Source: Strigops habroptila (taxonomy: Eukaryota > Chordata > Aves > Psittaciformes > Psittacidae). From it: a stretch of DNA of 64,000 nucleotides. The stretch spans positions 38,476,949-38,540,948 of the forward strand of contig NC_044302.2 of assembly GCF_004027225.2 (NCBI RefSeq), given 5' to 3'. Below are positions 47,642-62,180 of this stretch, one piece after another. Under the pieces are notes generated by a model, which did not search any database, was not told the DNA's origin, and worked only from the letters and a program-made list of their open reading frames with translations. How positions within the stretch are numbered: position 1 is the stretch's first letter; each line of letters begins with the position of its first letter. Position numbers and translations under genes: made by a program.

Positions 47642-49390
47642 GATGTACTCTGCAGTGTACATGCATGAATGCTGTTCTAAATGGAGGAAAAAGTATTTCA
47701 AGTGTTTAATCCTAGACTGAGCACTATTGCCTTCATGAACTCCTTTGAAAATTCCTGCACATGCAGCAAAATAACAGCTTGCTAGATACCATGCCTCTTA
47801 ACTTTTCAAAGCTCTTTATTTTTAGGAAGTACTTTATCATAAAGTTGACAAGATATTTCTTTCCCTGAAAAATTATAACTTTCATTTTAATATTCATAAT
47901 TTCACACAGAGATTTCAACAGCTGTTTCCAGAAGCCTACACATTTTCATTTATGCAGTGTTTTCCTGCTGAACTTATTCCTCCATGCCATATTAAAAGAT
48001 TTAATTACTAGATACTAGTAAATTAAGAACTTGCACTAAAAAACCCCACAGGCATAACTTCTGCTTTTTATGTATTACAGTTCAGATTTCCCTTAAAAAC
48101 TTCTTCCAGTTTTTTAAGATCTTTGTTCTTTTTGCACATGTGGAAGAAATAATCATAAAATTCCTCCTTCCATCCAATGTTTTAAAATCATATTCCGTTC
48201 TAAATATTGGTCTTTTTTCCACTGTCAGATGACTTGAGCCAGTCAAGCTCATTTATAATGATTGCTCTCACTGTGGTATCTTGATCACAGTCCTTCCAGA
48301 TTTCTGCCATTCAGGATCCTGTAACTTAATCCATGTATCTAAGAAGATCTCAACACCTAAAAATAGAACTAAACGGGCAGTAATATAAGCTACTGCAGGA
48401 AATTCTTTCTTATGGATCACCCAAATTAATTTTGACTACCTTAAATTTTTTGTTCTAGACTGAGTTCCCAGTGTGTGATACAAAAATTACTGCAGAATAC
48501 TGAACTACAGAATCATGAGCCAGGACTTAGCAAACTTTTAGCCCTATGTGGAGAGGCAGTAGAGAGAATCTATTCCTGGCTGCCTTAAATGTGTGCCTAC
48601 AAACAGAGAAACAACACTGGTTATTTTTCATTTGTTCTAAAGTTCATGCAGCTTGGCAACACATATTGTTTGTGAAGGAGAAAGCCTTACCTGGCTGCAC
48701 TTCGCAGATTGCAAATTGGGGTTGAGGTACACTTGTAGGTTCCAAAATTTCAGGACCACAAGGAGCCTTTCATAGTTCTCTTCTGAATGTAGAGAGCACA
48801 GCAGGGAACCTGGACTTGTTAAGACCATGTGAGAGAAAGGTGGGGATTGCTTTCTCCTGTGCTTGACTGGGGCCCAGAAAACAATCAGGAACTTGTGTGA
48901 CTGCACGTGTAGTACTGTCATTTCTATGGTGATAGCAAAAACCCTGCCCAGTTTGAGAATCCCTGTAATACATCATCCTCATACATCATAAAACTTTAGG
49001 AAGTTGGCAGATTGTCATTATTTTAAATAAAAAAGCAAACCCAGGCTTTGGCTGTTTATGTGATCTCACCCACATACAAATATTATACTACTTTGTCTCC
49101 ATAATCCAAAGTTGTCAGTTGAGCTGACTTCTCAGCAGTCTCCTCAGGACTGCTTATAATCTGAGAGGAACACTGTTACGTGAGCAAGAGATGTGAAAAA
49201 GTGCTGTGCTCAGGCTGATCTCTTCTATGCTAATGGACAACAATGAGTTTTTAAAAGCTGGTGGAAATCAGACCTGCACAAAAAAAAGCAGAAAGAGGAC
49301 ATGTAGATCTTCACTGGTGCCTGCATCAAAGTCTATTTTAGTACAGCTGGGGAATTAACTTATTGAATTGTACAATGAAAACATTATGAG
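47642..49390. other. Intergenic, no recognised gene
   Basis: AT-rich except for a slightly GC-richer patch at 48,640-48,960. That patch contains a minus-strand donor-like GCAGCCAG|gtaagg near 48,689 but no matching acceptor or recognisable protein. Confidence 0.55.
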
Positions 49391-51205
49391 TCATAGAATC
49401 ACAGAATCATAGAATGGTTTGGGTTGAAAGGGACCTTAAAGATCATCTAGTTCCAACCCCCCTGCCATTTGACCAGATTGCTCAAAGCTCCATCCAGCCT
49501 GTCCTTGAACACTTCCATGGATGGGGCATCCACAACTTCTCTGGGCAACATGTTCCATAGCCTCACCACCCTCACAGTAAAGAACTTCTTCATAAGATCT
49601 CATCTAAATCTACCCTTGTCTATTCCCTCTTGTCTGACTACTACGTGCCCTTGTAAAAAGTTCCCCTGCAGCTTTAATGCAGACACTTTTTAGGTACTGG
49701 AAGCTGCTCTAAGGTCTTCCCTGAGCCTTCCCTTCTCCAGGGTGAACAAGCCCAGCTCTCTCAGCCTGTCTTCATAGTAGAGGTGCTCCAGCCCTCTGGT
49801 CATCTTCATGGCCCTCCTCTGGACTCACTCCAACAGGTCCACATCCTTCTTATGTTAGGGGCCCCAGTACTGAACACAGTACTCCAGAGAGGAGTAGAAA
49901 GGGGGAATCACCTCCATTGACCTGCTGGCCATGTTCCTGTTGATGCAGCCCAGCATACTGTTGACTTTCTGGGCTGCAAGCACACACTGAAGCTGGCTCA
50001 TGTTGAGCTTCTCGTCAATCAGCACCCCAAGTCCTTCTCTTCAGGGTTGCTCTCAATCCAATTGTGCTTGGCATTGTCCCGACCCAGGTGTAGGACCTTG
50101 CACTTCGCTTTGTTGAACTTCATGAGGTTGGCATTTGCCCACCTCTCAAGCATGTCAAGGTCCCTCTCAATGGCATCCATTCCCTCCAGCATGTCAACCA
50201 CACTACACAGCTTGGTGTTATCAGCAAACTTGCAGAGGGTGCATCAATCCCACTGTCCCCATAACCAACAAAGTTGCTGAACAGTGCCTGTCGCATTACT
50301 GACCCTTGTGGAACATCACTCATCACTCGTCTCCACTTGAACATTCAGCCATGGACCACAACTCTTTAGGTGTGACCATCCAGCCAATTCCTATCCATCG
50401 AGTGGTCCATCCGTCAAATTCATGCCTCTCCAGTTTAGAGACAAGGATGCCATGTGGGACAGTGTCAAATGCCCTGCACAAGTCCAGGTAGATGACATCA
50501 GTCACTCTTCCCTTATCCACTAAGGCTGCAGCCCTGCTGTAGAAGGCCACAAATTTGTCAGGCACAATTTGCCCTTAGTGAAGCCATGTTGGCTGTCACC
50601 AGTCACCCCCTTATTGTACATGTGCCTTAGCATAATTTCTAGGAAGATCTGCTCCATGATCTTGGCGGGCACCAAACTGAGACTGGCGTGTAGTTTTCTA
50701 GGTGTTCCCTTTTTAAAAAAGGGTGTTATATTTTCCCTTTCCAGGTCAGCAGGAACTTCACCAGTCTGCCACATCTTCTCAAATATGATGGACAGTGGCT
50801 TGGCAACTTCATCCGCCAGTTCCCTCAGGACCCGCAGATGCATCTCATCAGGTCCCATGGACTTGTGCACCTTCAGGTTCCCTAGATGTTCTTGAACCTC
50901 ATCTCCGACAGCAGGCAGTTCCTCATTCTCCCAGTCCTTGCCTTTGCCTTCTGCGACGTGGGCAGTGTGGCTGGAGAACTTGCCGGTGAAGACCAAGGCA
51001 AAGAAGTCATTGAGTACCTCGGCCTTCTCCATGTTCTGGGTGACCATGTCACCCATTTCCTTCCAGAGAGTGACAACATTTTCCCTTGTCTTCCTCTTAT
51101 CACCAACGTAGCTATAGAAGCTTTACTTGTTGCCCTTGATGTCCCTGGCCAGACTTTAATTCTGTCAGAGCTTTAGCTTTCCTAACTTGATCCCTGGCTG
51201 ATCAT
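49391..51205 (-). mobile_element. CR1 LINE, 1.8 kb, from ORF2 middle to 3' tail
   Basis: The plus strand opens with catagaatcacagaatcata, the antisense of the 3' tail. Going 5' on the minus strand it shows the ORF2 C-terminus and a segment LERWANANLMKFNKAKCKVL at about 50,019-50,201. Reverse transcriptase blocks lie at 50,323-51,056 ([49 protein letters not shown]). Frameshifts at about 50,200-50,330 and 50,560 break it. 5'-truncated near the [20 protein letters not shown] region. Dead copy in intergenic DNA. Confidence 0.95.
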
Positions 51206-54200
51206 GTCAAGTGAAAGGACGGAAAAGGCCACATGCGTGAGAATCAAATGATGAAGTACAGAACACAGGCACTTTGGCAAAATGCTAGAATTATGAAGTT
51301 TAAGATAGTGAAAAGTGATCTCATTCTTTATCTAAGGCTGCTTCATGTACAGAGAGGATTTGTTTGTTTTAAGCATTTAATCATAGACCCACTTCTATCA
51401 ATGGTAATCACTTTGTCATTTATCCAAAAGGTTGAACAGAAGTTATGTAATTTTTCATTTAGGTTAAAGTGATAGTCACAGCTCAAAGTTTAGGGAAAAG
51501 AAAAACGGATAGAAAAAATTCCTCAATATTGTTAAGAGGTATTTGAAAATATTTTCTGCCCCATAAGCACTTCTGAAGCTAAGTTTCCCACTAACTGTTG
51601 AAAATAAAACTAGATCCTTGTGTTACAATATTTAGAAAAAAATGTATTGATTGTATTATAAAGATACTTCTTTAATGATATGATTCCAAGTATAATTAAT
51701 TTAATTAAAGCTGATAGACTTTTAAAAATGGATCTTGCTTTTATTAATACAGATTTTTTTAAAGTAACTTTTTCTTGCAGTAATATAAACTTCCTTATAT
51801 TCTCTTTACCGCATTTTCAATGTTTTAGAAATGAAATCCATAACTCTGCAAGTTGAATTATAACAAAAAAACAAATCAAAAGCAACCAACCAAACAAACA
51901 AAATCAGAAGAAATACTTCTATGATATTTTTCAGGCACTACATCTTTTTTGTTTATTTTTCTCTCTTAATATAGAAGTACAAATGAACTATTTATGTGTT
52001 TCAAGGTGTTCCGCAATATTTCTGCTTCCTTTTATAACAGCAATTAATCAAGTTCTAGGGTTTCTAAAATGCTGCATTTGCTAATATATCACAAAATACA
52101 CTATAAATTGTACTTGGTTTTTATGCCAGCTGCTAAATGATTCACAATCTGGCTTCACCAGTATTTGTAGTTCTTCCTAATCCTTTTCTTGAAGAGGAGC
52201 AATGAATAGTCCTTTGCCTGAATCTAGATTCTTACCCTTCTTACCCCCAATGTCCTGCCCTCAAATCATGTTCTCTGGTTTATGAATTGTGTGAATTCTA
52301 TCTTAGAAAATCGATAGTGAATTAGTGACAAATCACTAATTCTTAGTGCACAGAGAGTACAAACAAAGCAACTCTTCTGCAATGCAAAATTTACGTTTTC
52401 CAAGCATTGTTCTAACTGCTGTTCTTCAGTAACTGACTCTTCCCCCTAATCATTTCCAGAATAGTTTTGTGAACAACAAAGCAAACAAAAAAGGTTTATT
52501 AGAAGCAGCTGGTAAAAGAACAGAATAAACTTTTTTTTTTTCCTGTAGACATTTCTGCCTCCCTCTCATCATCTCTTACAGCTGTTGCTCTTGTCCACAT
52601 GTCAGATGATGGCATTCAGTGTTTTCCAAAGGAAATCCCACCACTGTCTTTATTCTGTCTGCTCCCCATGAAAGACTCTCAGTCTGAGAGATTAGACAAA
52701 ATGTTTCATAATAGCACCAAGTTAATCTGTTAATTGAGTATGGTCAAAGGTCACGAAATACAGTAGGAGACCATTTACGTGGAAAGCATGTTGGGGAACA
52801 GACCTGTAGTGAGATGAGGGGACTCATTAATTAGTTTGCTAAATCACTGCAGCTCTTTCCCGAAACTACGTACTTTTCTTTCAGTGTCATATAACATTAT
52901 AAAGAATATCCTGTTACTTATCAGGAAATCACATATTCCGAAATATCTGTAAGCCAGATTTCTAGCAAACATTAAGAGCTTCCTCCATTTTAACACAAAA
53001 GACTCCCGTGCACCACCTTTCCTTAGGAACCTTTTGGAGTCTGTATCTGCCATGAATTCTGTGTATTCTGTACCTTTGACTATTCAAAATCGCAAGGGTT
53101 CCTTTAGAACTTTACCCTTACATACCAAAACCTATGCCATCTGTGTTCCTTATTTACATTCCAGGAGTCATATTCCAGCCTTGTTGTACAAAGTGTGAGT
53201 AAATTTCCATTTCCCCCTTTCTATAAAACTGGTTATATTTATGGAAAAAATAATGGAAAATGATGAAGGTGCTCAAGTCTGTCACTGTACTGAACAAGCA
53301 GAACAGATTCTACAGGTTTTCCATCTTCTACTTTTTGGCTTTCTAATTGTCCAACCAATCAACAGCTTTCCACCCATTCACGCTAAAAATTTTTTCTTAA
53401 CTTGAGGAATTGATCATAAACAGAGCTACATGGCAGAATTATGGCTGTGCTACCTAGACCAAGTGGGTTTTGTATAGTAGGAGCTAGAGAATTCACTGAA
53501 GATTTGTATCCCATTATACTTATGGAAATGGATGGGAATGCATATTTCTCATTAAAATGTTAAAGAGAAGCAAATCATAGCTATCATCACCTAAATCTTG
53601 CTTTCCTGTTGGAAATAACTAGTTTTACAGTAGTAAAATTCATGCTCAGATTTGTATTGCTTTTGTTTGGTTTTCCAGACACAAATATTGCACTGGATTG
53701 ATCACTGTATTTATACTTTCTCTGAATGTTGAGATCAATGAACTATATTTCACAGACAGGAGATCAAGGCAGAATGTAGCCCTAAAAAAACAACTTTGCT
53801 GATAACTTGTATTCAAAAGAAGATTCTCTTGGCTTTATTTATGTTTCTATCTATGCTGTGCATTTCTTAAAAGTTTCTTCCACAGATTATGAATTAGAGT
53901 GCTTTGAGCTTTTATTTTATTTGACAATTAGCCCTAAAGAAGCCTTATGTATCTTTTTAAGATATGACTATTATATTTCTGGAAATTTCATTCACATGGA
54001 TTTGGAGGGCAAATAAAGATTTCCTGCTCCATCCAGAAACAGAAATCATTTTATACCATTAGGTGGAATATACTGGACAACGCACTAATTGCTTGGCTTC
54101 TTTAACATCATTGCCTTTTCATTAATTCAATAAAAGTCTACTTTTAAGGGTTCCTAAAGTGCTCTGCGTTACTGCTATTATATAATTTATTCTATAATTT

Positions 54201-54502
54201 TCTCCTGAAACTCAGTAGTGGTGTGCTGAAAACATAGCTATTTCCACAGAACTTGTTTCTTTATTCATGGCAAGTGATAGTATAGTCAGTAAATGCTAAG
54301 CTCAGGGGATGATGATTACCATGATAAGATCAAGGACATTTCTATGAACTGCATTTCTGTGAAAACCCTTGCATTTGTAATCTACAAATTCTGGCAGCTG
54401 CTACGTAATAAAATTGGATTGCGTGGGAAGGGTAGAGAGATAAATACAATGTGAGCTTTTTTTATACAAATAGGTTGCTATACATACATTATTAGACATC
54501 CC

Positions 54503-54523
54503 ATTTATTTATTTATTTATTTT
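54503..54523. repeat. (TTTA)n microsatellite
   Basis: catttatttatttatttatt, five units, followed by a G-rich patch (caggggggagggtg). Confidence 0.85.
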
Positions 54524-57500
54524 CAGGGGGGAGGGTGTCCCAGGAATTTAGGTATTACTTTAATCAATTAAATTGAAGAAATAATTTTTTGTCAATCCAA
54601 AATCACATAAGCAAATTTCTAGTTCTACAGATTACACTTTATCCTTAGTTATAGCCTATCTTTAAAGATTGCAAATGTTAAATATATTCTGATTTATATT
54701 CCTATATGAGCAAATGAGGCACTGGAATATAACTGTCTTGCAGTAGTTAGCAGATCACTCAATTGTCTAGCTCATATATTTCTTAATTTTCCCTCCTTTG
54801 CTTTCTGAAGACAAAGACGTATCACTGCCCAGAGGTATCATGGCATACTTTCCATTCTCATCTGAAGAAAAGTTCATTTTCCCATTCTGCTAGGAAAATT
54901 ACTTTGAAAAGATACATTGCAACTACTTTGTATTCATGGCAATCCCATCTGAAGAAGCATTAAGATAACAACACACTGACATAAAGACATCCTGAAGGAT
55001 TTCCGCTGGAACCAGCAAGACTGGAAGCCTGCAGCATCTTTGGAAGTGGGCCCTTGGCCCTTCCATGAGAACAAATGCATTCAGTGTCCCATAGCTACCT
55101 CATTATTTGTTCAAAGGACCTGAAACATCAATGCTCTGGGATTAGTAAGAACATAGCAACCACCTATGAGACTGCCCCCACATGCTTTCCTAGTCGCTGG
55201 TTACTTTCAGGTCATGGAATTTCTTTGTTTTTTCGGTTTAGAAACCCTCAATAGATTTCCTTTATAATACTACTCTAAGTTCCACTTGGACTAATGTCAT
55301 GTTTTTGCACTGATAGCATCTTATAGTGAGGAGATTCACAGAAAATTTAACTGCTGTCTGAAGAAATTTTCATGTTTCGAACTTGGCCTCTCCTGGCCTT
55401 GGCTCTTTTTTTAGAAGTCCTGCTGCATTTATGCTGCCAGTAATTTTGTGATTTCTTCCATAACCCTTACTGAACTGCCTTTTTTTTTTTTTTTAATTCT
55501 GACTGAAAAATCCTACCTTACTCAGTTGTTAATTTTAAAACAGCTGTTCCATGCTTTGGTCATCCTTGTTACCCTATCTGAATCTTTTCTAGTTCCAATA
55601 CACCTTTTCTGAGATAAGGGGATCAGAATGATCCCTCTGTTTTATTTCATATTGCTTTTCAAATAATTCCCAACATCCAATTTTATTTTTTTAGCCTCTA
55701 TAGATCATTAAGCTGAAGTTTCACACGGATGTTTCATAAACTAAGGTCCAGCTCCTGTATAGTTATGATCAGCCTACCATTTTGTACATGAAGCTGGGAC
55801 TGGTTTTCCCCATGTCCACCACTTTACGCTTGTCTTGGAGTTCATCTGGCATTTCAACTGCTACGTGATTTGGTCTTATAAATGTTGTCCAGGAAGGTTT
55901 ATCATTAGAGCATCTGAAAAATCAGATTGGTACACATTTCTATGATACGTTTGCAACACAGACCAAGCTTGGATTTGTATAGCTTTTGTTTTTAAGAAGT
56001 GAAGTGGCATTATATGATGGAAAATTGAATGATGACATTTATCTAAAGAAAATTGGAAATTCCTTCATATTAAGCCAATGTACCACTGAAGATTCATCTC
56101 TGTGTATTATCTAACTCAAAAATAATTTACTCTATTCAAAGAGTAAGCAATTTACTATTTTCAAAACACTGCATTGAAGGTTTTAGTTTTTTGGGGTTTT
56201 TTTCAATTCAAACTGGCCATAAGTCCATATCTTTGTTTCTCCTTGTGGCAAAAGAATACCCCACAGTGTAGTTTTAGGTAGAATCCACGCTGCATAAAGG
56301 CATTTAATCCCAGTTCCACTGTATATCTTCAGTTGCAAACAAAAGTAAGAATGTCCACTCCATTGACAGCAGGACATAGAAGCTATCTAGCAGGATGTGG
56401 CCCTCTGAGGTTTTTGAAGTTGTTGAAATTGAGCAATAATGACAATAAGTGTTAGGACAAAGAACAGGAAATATATTCTGCTGGGAGAAGAGAGAGAGGG
56501 GAGGAAGATATGCTTTAAAGGGTCTGGACCAACATACTTTTGTTGTGAGAAAAGTGTACCTCATCTGTTCTTAGTGTAGTTAATAAAAGCTTTGACGGTA
56601 TGAAATGTATGCATTCTACTTCTTTCTCTCTGAATCAGAAATGCCAGAAGGAAAAAAGTATAGGGATCTGGCTTACCAAGGCATCACTGAAGTTCACAAA
56701 ATCTAAACAAGGAACTGTATGAATAACCACACAGGCTAGACTGTATGCTCCTGAAATAAACATAATGAACTAACCTTATGCCTGGAACAATCCCGCCAGA
56801 CTCCACAAGAAAGGTAATGTGATGAAGAAAAAGGCTTGGATTCTATCAGGACATATCTGTAGCTGAAAATAGATGTCAAAGGAAAGAGTGGAATTACCTT
56901 TTTCTAATCTTTACACTATGTGTTTTTGTGGTTCTGTTCTGGGGTGTGACATCATTCAAGTTTATGATCTGATTCATTTTATGGCTGTTTATTCCTAACA
57001 TAAATCCTGCAGAAATAATTTCACAGTTTTCCTTCCAGTTGTAGTTTTAGGAACATTTATAATTATCTGTCAATAATGCTATATTTTTCAGCAATATCAA
57101 TTTAAATGTACTGAGTTCTCTTTCCATTGTAATTTCTCTACTGCTATTTCTATTACAGTAATTCCAGGGACTAGAGCCTTGTAGAGATGTAATTTGGAAT
57201 CTATGTAAAATTTATTACGCGTTCCTATCAAGCCATAGGCTGTAGCACTGCTTGTGGTATATGCTACATTGTATACTGATAAATGTATATTTTACATTTA
57301 TCCTGATAGCTTTATTTCTGCTATTATTATTCAAATCATATAAACTTCCATATACTCTACAAAAATTCTATTTCCATAGAGTGAATTCTCAATTATTTCA
57401 CTAGTTATGTGCCTTTTATTTTTTCTCTGGCAAAGCTAACATAAGTGGAACCTGAAGAATTTGTAGAAATCATAAAGTCTTTTCTTCATGCTATTCAAGT

Positions 57501-57599
57501 GCTATTCAGTTGATACGCTATCCATTCTCAGACAGGATTGTAAAAATTATCATAGCAACTCTTACCAGCCTGCTTTCTCACTCATTTAGACCATTGTGA

Positions 57600-57626
57600 C
57601 AAACAAACAAACAAAAACAAAACAAA
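57600..57626. repeat. (AAAC)n microsatellite
   Basis: caaacaaacaaacaaaaaca then aaacaaaccc. Low-complexity repeat. Confidence 0.85.
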
Positions 57627-58734
57627 CCCAGCTAAGCTATTACAGCAAGGGGAAATATTTTTTTGTGCCTGCACACAATATTGCCAAAATTAAATAGTGT
57701 TGCTTACCCAGTGTATTTTTAACATTCAGCCAAAGGATAGAAGAACAGAACATTCTTTTATTCTCTATCCGAACAAAGTTACTACTATTCAAAGGAATCA
57801 TTCCCCCCCTCAGCTATTTAGCCTTTCTAGAAAAATATATCATAATTTTATCCAACGTTCCCTAACACAGCTTTTTCACTTCTGACAAATTTGTTCCTTA
57901 TTTTTGTGACTTACACTCATGTAATTTCTTGAAATCATAAAGTAACTAAATCTTGAAATTATTGATTTTAAAATTGTCTATACACATATTACAGGTATGA
58001 GACAATTGGAGACTGTTAAATTAAAAAATAATGCTCTAAGAGGCCCTTAGAGATCATAATTTTCAACTCCCTGTTTCCAAAATATACCTACATTAATTCA
58101 AGACAATGCTTGTCTTTCCTAAAAGATTTCCAGTGGCCATTTAATTGGGAATATAGGCTAAAAGTCACTCTTCCCTTTAGTACTATTGTCAGTCTATAAA
58201 TTCTATACTATTGAAAAATTAGGGACCTTGAAGATAAAGACTCATTTTCTTCCTGGTGATGATATTTATATTATGATGTTGCTTCCCAACTCTAACAGAA
58301 AAGGATAGACCTATAAGTTAAGCAAAAATATATATTCAATAGTTGCAGCTGAACTTCTACATTCAAAAAACAGGAATATGGAACTGAGTAAGTTAATAAT
58401 TAAGTAGCTTGATCTGAAAGAAATTAGTCAATGTCCCAATCTAAAACCCTTTTAAAGGCAATGGAAAAACTGTTGAAAGTTGAAATGTTATCAAGCACTG
58501 GAGTGTAAGGAAACTTAATTTATTTATTAGAGTAATTTTATATTCAGATGTAAGCACCCAAAAGATATGGTTGTGAAGGCCCAATTACAAATACACATGC
58601 AATCAAAAATGTTCCAAACGAGTAAGTAATAGAACCATACTTGTGATAAGTGTAAACTCAGCAATCTACCAACAAAAGGAATAGACAAGACAAACTGCTG
58701 CAAATCAACTTCTTTTAACCTCTGCACAGCATTA

Positions 58735-58797
58735 CATTAAAAAAATAAAAATGTGTGTGTGTTACACAGTATTAAAGTATTACATTAAAAAAATAAA
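58735..58797. repeat. Short local duplication around a (TG)n run
   Basis: attacattaaaaaaataaa occurs at about 58,733 and again at about 58,779, separated by atgtgtgtgtgttacacagt and nearby bases. Confidence 0.7.
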
Positions 58798-61700
58798 TGG
58801 TGTGTACAGGGTTAACCTCCAGGGAGATTTTGAAAAAACAATTATGTTCACTGACTTCTCTAATAATTTAATCCATGTTTTACTTGAAAACTATTTTTAT
58901 TCATGTAAAATTATTTTTCTCTGGGAATATTTTTTGGTAATTATTTTATTTTGTCATGAAATTAAAATGTGAAGTAGTCATCAGGTGTAATTTCCTCTCT
59001 CAGTATGTCAGGTTTTGATATCTGGAGGACATACACTTCTCTACTGAGTAGAACGACTGCGAGCATTCAGTTTTACAATTGTAAAGTTATATGCACTCTC
59101 ACTATTGAGAAGTCATGCAAAAAATTTAAGACATGAACACTCCCAAACATGAATAGCTTTTCTTCCACATGAATTATCCTGTTCACTTCACTAGGACTGC
59201 TTACGTTTTTCAGGCTCAGCAAGATGAGGATTATTGGTTTTATCAGTTAAAAAATCTCTTAATAAGATAAAATCAAGGCAGAAATTTCTTAGTGTTTAAA
59301 AATCACAGAAACTGGCCAAGTTATCCCCAGAATACAATACAGTGAAAACTCACTGCAAATAAAGCAGATATAAATATGCAGGTATCCGGTAAAATGAAAC
59401 ATTTTAAGTGGCTGCTTTTCCAGCTTTAGTATTGTAAGTCAACATTATCCGGTGTGACTTTTGTGGTAAAGTATGATCCTTACTAACATCCTTCAGTCTT
59501 TGATTCTTAGGTATTCATGTGATCTTGCAGAATGCCTCAGATGGAGTCCACCACCCATCAGTGTCAATGGGAATTGTGCCCTTGACTTCAGCTCCAGAAA
59601 TTCCTATTTGAATCCTAGTTACATGCACGTAAAAGGCAAATCATTCTATTCTAGAGATCCATTCTTAATATGAGATGATTCACATTTTAAAACAGATAAA
59701 GCAAAGGTACATGGTGCTGATACCCTATAAAGCTGCTTGCTTTTCTTGATAATACACAGCATCAGTAAGACAGTTTGTATCCCATTCTTTGGATGAATAA
59801 ACTTGGAAAAAACAAACTAATCTGCAAAATTCCTGCATTTTAAAAAATATTTCTAGTACCGTTTCAGTATTTTCAGTGGATTGCTATAAATCTAAAACTG
59901 CAAATTGGGGAAAAAAGAATAAAAATTAAAGAATCCCTGGAAAAACAATGATTTAACTCTCTCATTTCAGCAATACAACTAACGTTTTCAGTCACTTTAG
60001 AACACGCTTTCAGATGTTATTTTAATTTACACTGCTATATCATTCACTTAACATTTACCATTAAAGTCTTATCCAAAAAAAGACAAGTACCAGAATATCG
60101 TAGAAATACATTCTGAATTAGCAACGAATAGAAGCGTCTAGAATTCAAAATAAATATATGAAATTCTTAGATAATTTTATTTTTTTTTTCAGACACTGAG
60201 GTCTTACTGATTTATTGCAGAGATTTTTGGGGCTTGGAAATATTAACCTACATCAGAAGGGTTATTTGCAAGTATTACCTTACGAATTCATATAGTGTAT
60301 TTATTCACCCCAGAGGCAGAATGATATGGAAGTCATCTTCTTACCACTTTGCGTATTACTGAAAATGTATATCTTGAGAGCAGTGTCCTTTGCAATCTAG
60401 TTATTCTGGTTGCATTCCAGTATAATTGACTCATTCTAATTTTTTCAGGGTTATTTAGAGGACGCAAATTCAAAAATACAGGCACTGCTAAATTTTGCTT
60501 ATCTGGCACTGTAAGAGAATATTATTGATTTTTACACATCACTTTTAAAACCTAATAGCATTTAGGTTGAAGGCAGTGGCAAAACTAAAATTCCTTATGT
60601 CAGTAGTGTACTAAAGAGGTAGGAAAAAAGGTAAAATATTCTAAAATAAATTACATCTTTTTTAGTCTTTGGATGCTGCCCAGTTTAAGCAAAGGATTTA
60701 AGACTTTAAAAATGTTTCTCTGATACTGCTATGCAAGCAAGTTTAGAATGGAAGAATCCAGGCTAGATCACTTTAAAACCATTAGAAGGCACTAGCAAGA
60801 CAAGTTTTCAAATATAAATTCTTTGAAGTTGGAAAAATACGCAACATACAGGACATTCAGTAATAACATATTCTATAATACAAAATTAGGCACTGTCATT
60901 TGTACTAAGTAGTCTCCAGCACTTATCCTAGGCTTACAGTTAAGTGAGGATTCTTGTCAGAAGAGAATCTTGCCTGTCAGACATTTGATAATTGATTTAC
61001 CTTGGTAGTGAAGAAGCGAACAAGAGACATTTTTTTTTTCCTTTAATATATGTCAGCATTTTGTACAAAGAAACCTTGATCCTTATTTGGAGCATCTAGG
61101 AATAAGTACCATAAAAAAAACCCCAGCTATGGTTGATTTACAATAGCTCTGTAAGTAGCTCTGAGTCTGTGCATTCTCATGCTGTTCAACACTGTAAATA
61201 TTTAAATAGTCAATGTCCATGGCCATTTTATCATGAACAGTAATTACAATGGCCATATTTTACACTTACATGAAGAAGACTGAAAATAAAGAGCTTTGTG
61301 TTTATATTATTGTGTTTCAGTTTCCTGTAATATTTCTTGAAAAGTGAGTGGATTATGAGATTCTAATAACTAATACCAGAAATAATATAAAAAATAAGGC
61401 AAAAAAGTAAAGATAAGCACCTTTGTGTCACTCTGAGAAGTACTGTAATCCATTGTCAGAAATCTTAGGGACAGCTGAAAAGCTTTTTGCAGAGAACACT
61501 ACTGAGTGTAACTCCAGGAAGAATTAATGCAGGTAGCACAGTTGCCTAAGCCAAATTTATAGCTCCTAGCTCATGAGGGACAGCTATGATTTTTTTCCAA
61601 AATACTCTACCCTTGTGAAAAATCAAAGGGGATCTTTTGTTTTAACAAGCCTAGGAAACAAAACCAGTAATTGTGTCCACATTGTGTCCTGTCTGCAGTT

Positions 61701-62103
61701 CTTTTTGATAACTCGTACTGTCAGGCTGGTAAACTTTCCAGCAGCATAATAGGAATATATGCTTGCCTCCAATGTACAAGCTAATTTTCAGTCAGCTTTG
61801 GGTACTTGATAAAAAGTTGATGATGCAATGCAGCAAAAAATTTGGCCTTTTCTGCATTTTGTTTTTACACACTGCACAAAAATTCAAAGGCGATCCAGCT
61901 TCTTAAAAAGAAGATAGTTGTTTCATTGCTATATATTGTTGCATTTTGACTCTTCTTCCAATCCACACCAATATAGTAAGGAGCCTTTGAGAGATGTCAA
62001 AGTAAGCAACTGAGTCAAGCTTCTGGTTTCTCTGTCCTTACAGACCAGCTTCACCAAGTACAAATACGTTGAACTCCAAAGGCAAGGTCAGGAACAACAG
62101 TGA

Positions 62104-62180
62104 TTTCCCTCTTTCTCTCCCTCCCTCTCTCTTTCCCTCCCTCCCTCCTTCCCTCTTTCCCTCCCTCCCTTCCTTCCTCC
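62104..62180 (+). repeat. 77-nt pure polypyrimidine tract
   Basis: An unbroken C/T tract built from ctccctccctcc and ttccctcc units, with partial mirror symmetry. Such tracts can form intramolecular triplex (H-DNA). The small open frame through it (SLPSSM-like, Leu/Pro/Ser repeats) is an artefact. Confidence 0.92.

Noticed and set aside
48637..48982. Minus-strand frames with a good splice donor near 48,689, possible exon of an unknown gene
   Set aside because: No matching acceptor or partner exon, no recognisable protein and no repeat match; a lone donor-like sequence is expected by chance.
52844..53053. 69-codon minus frame beginning MADTDSKRF
   Set aside because: The plausible-looking start is not followed by any known family sequence; isolated, short, with no splice or promoter context.
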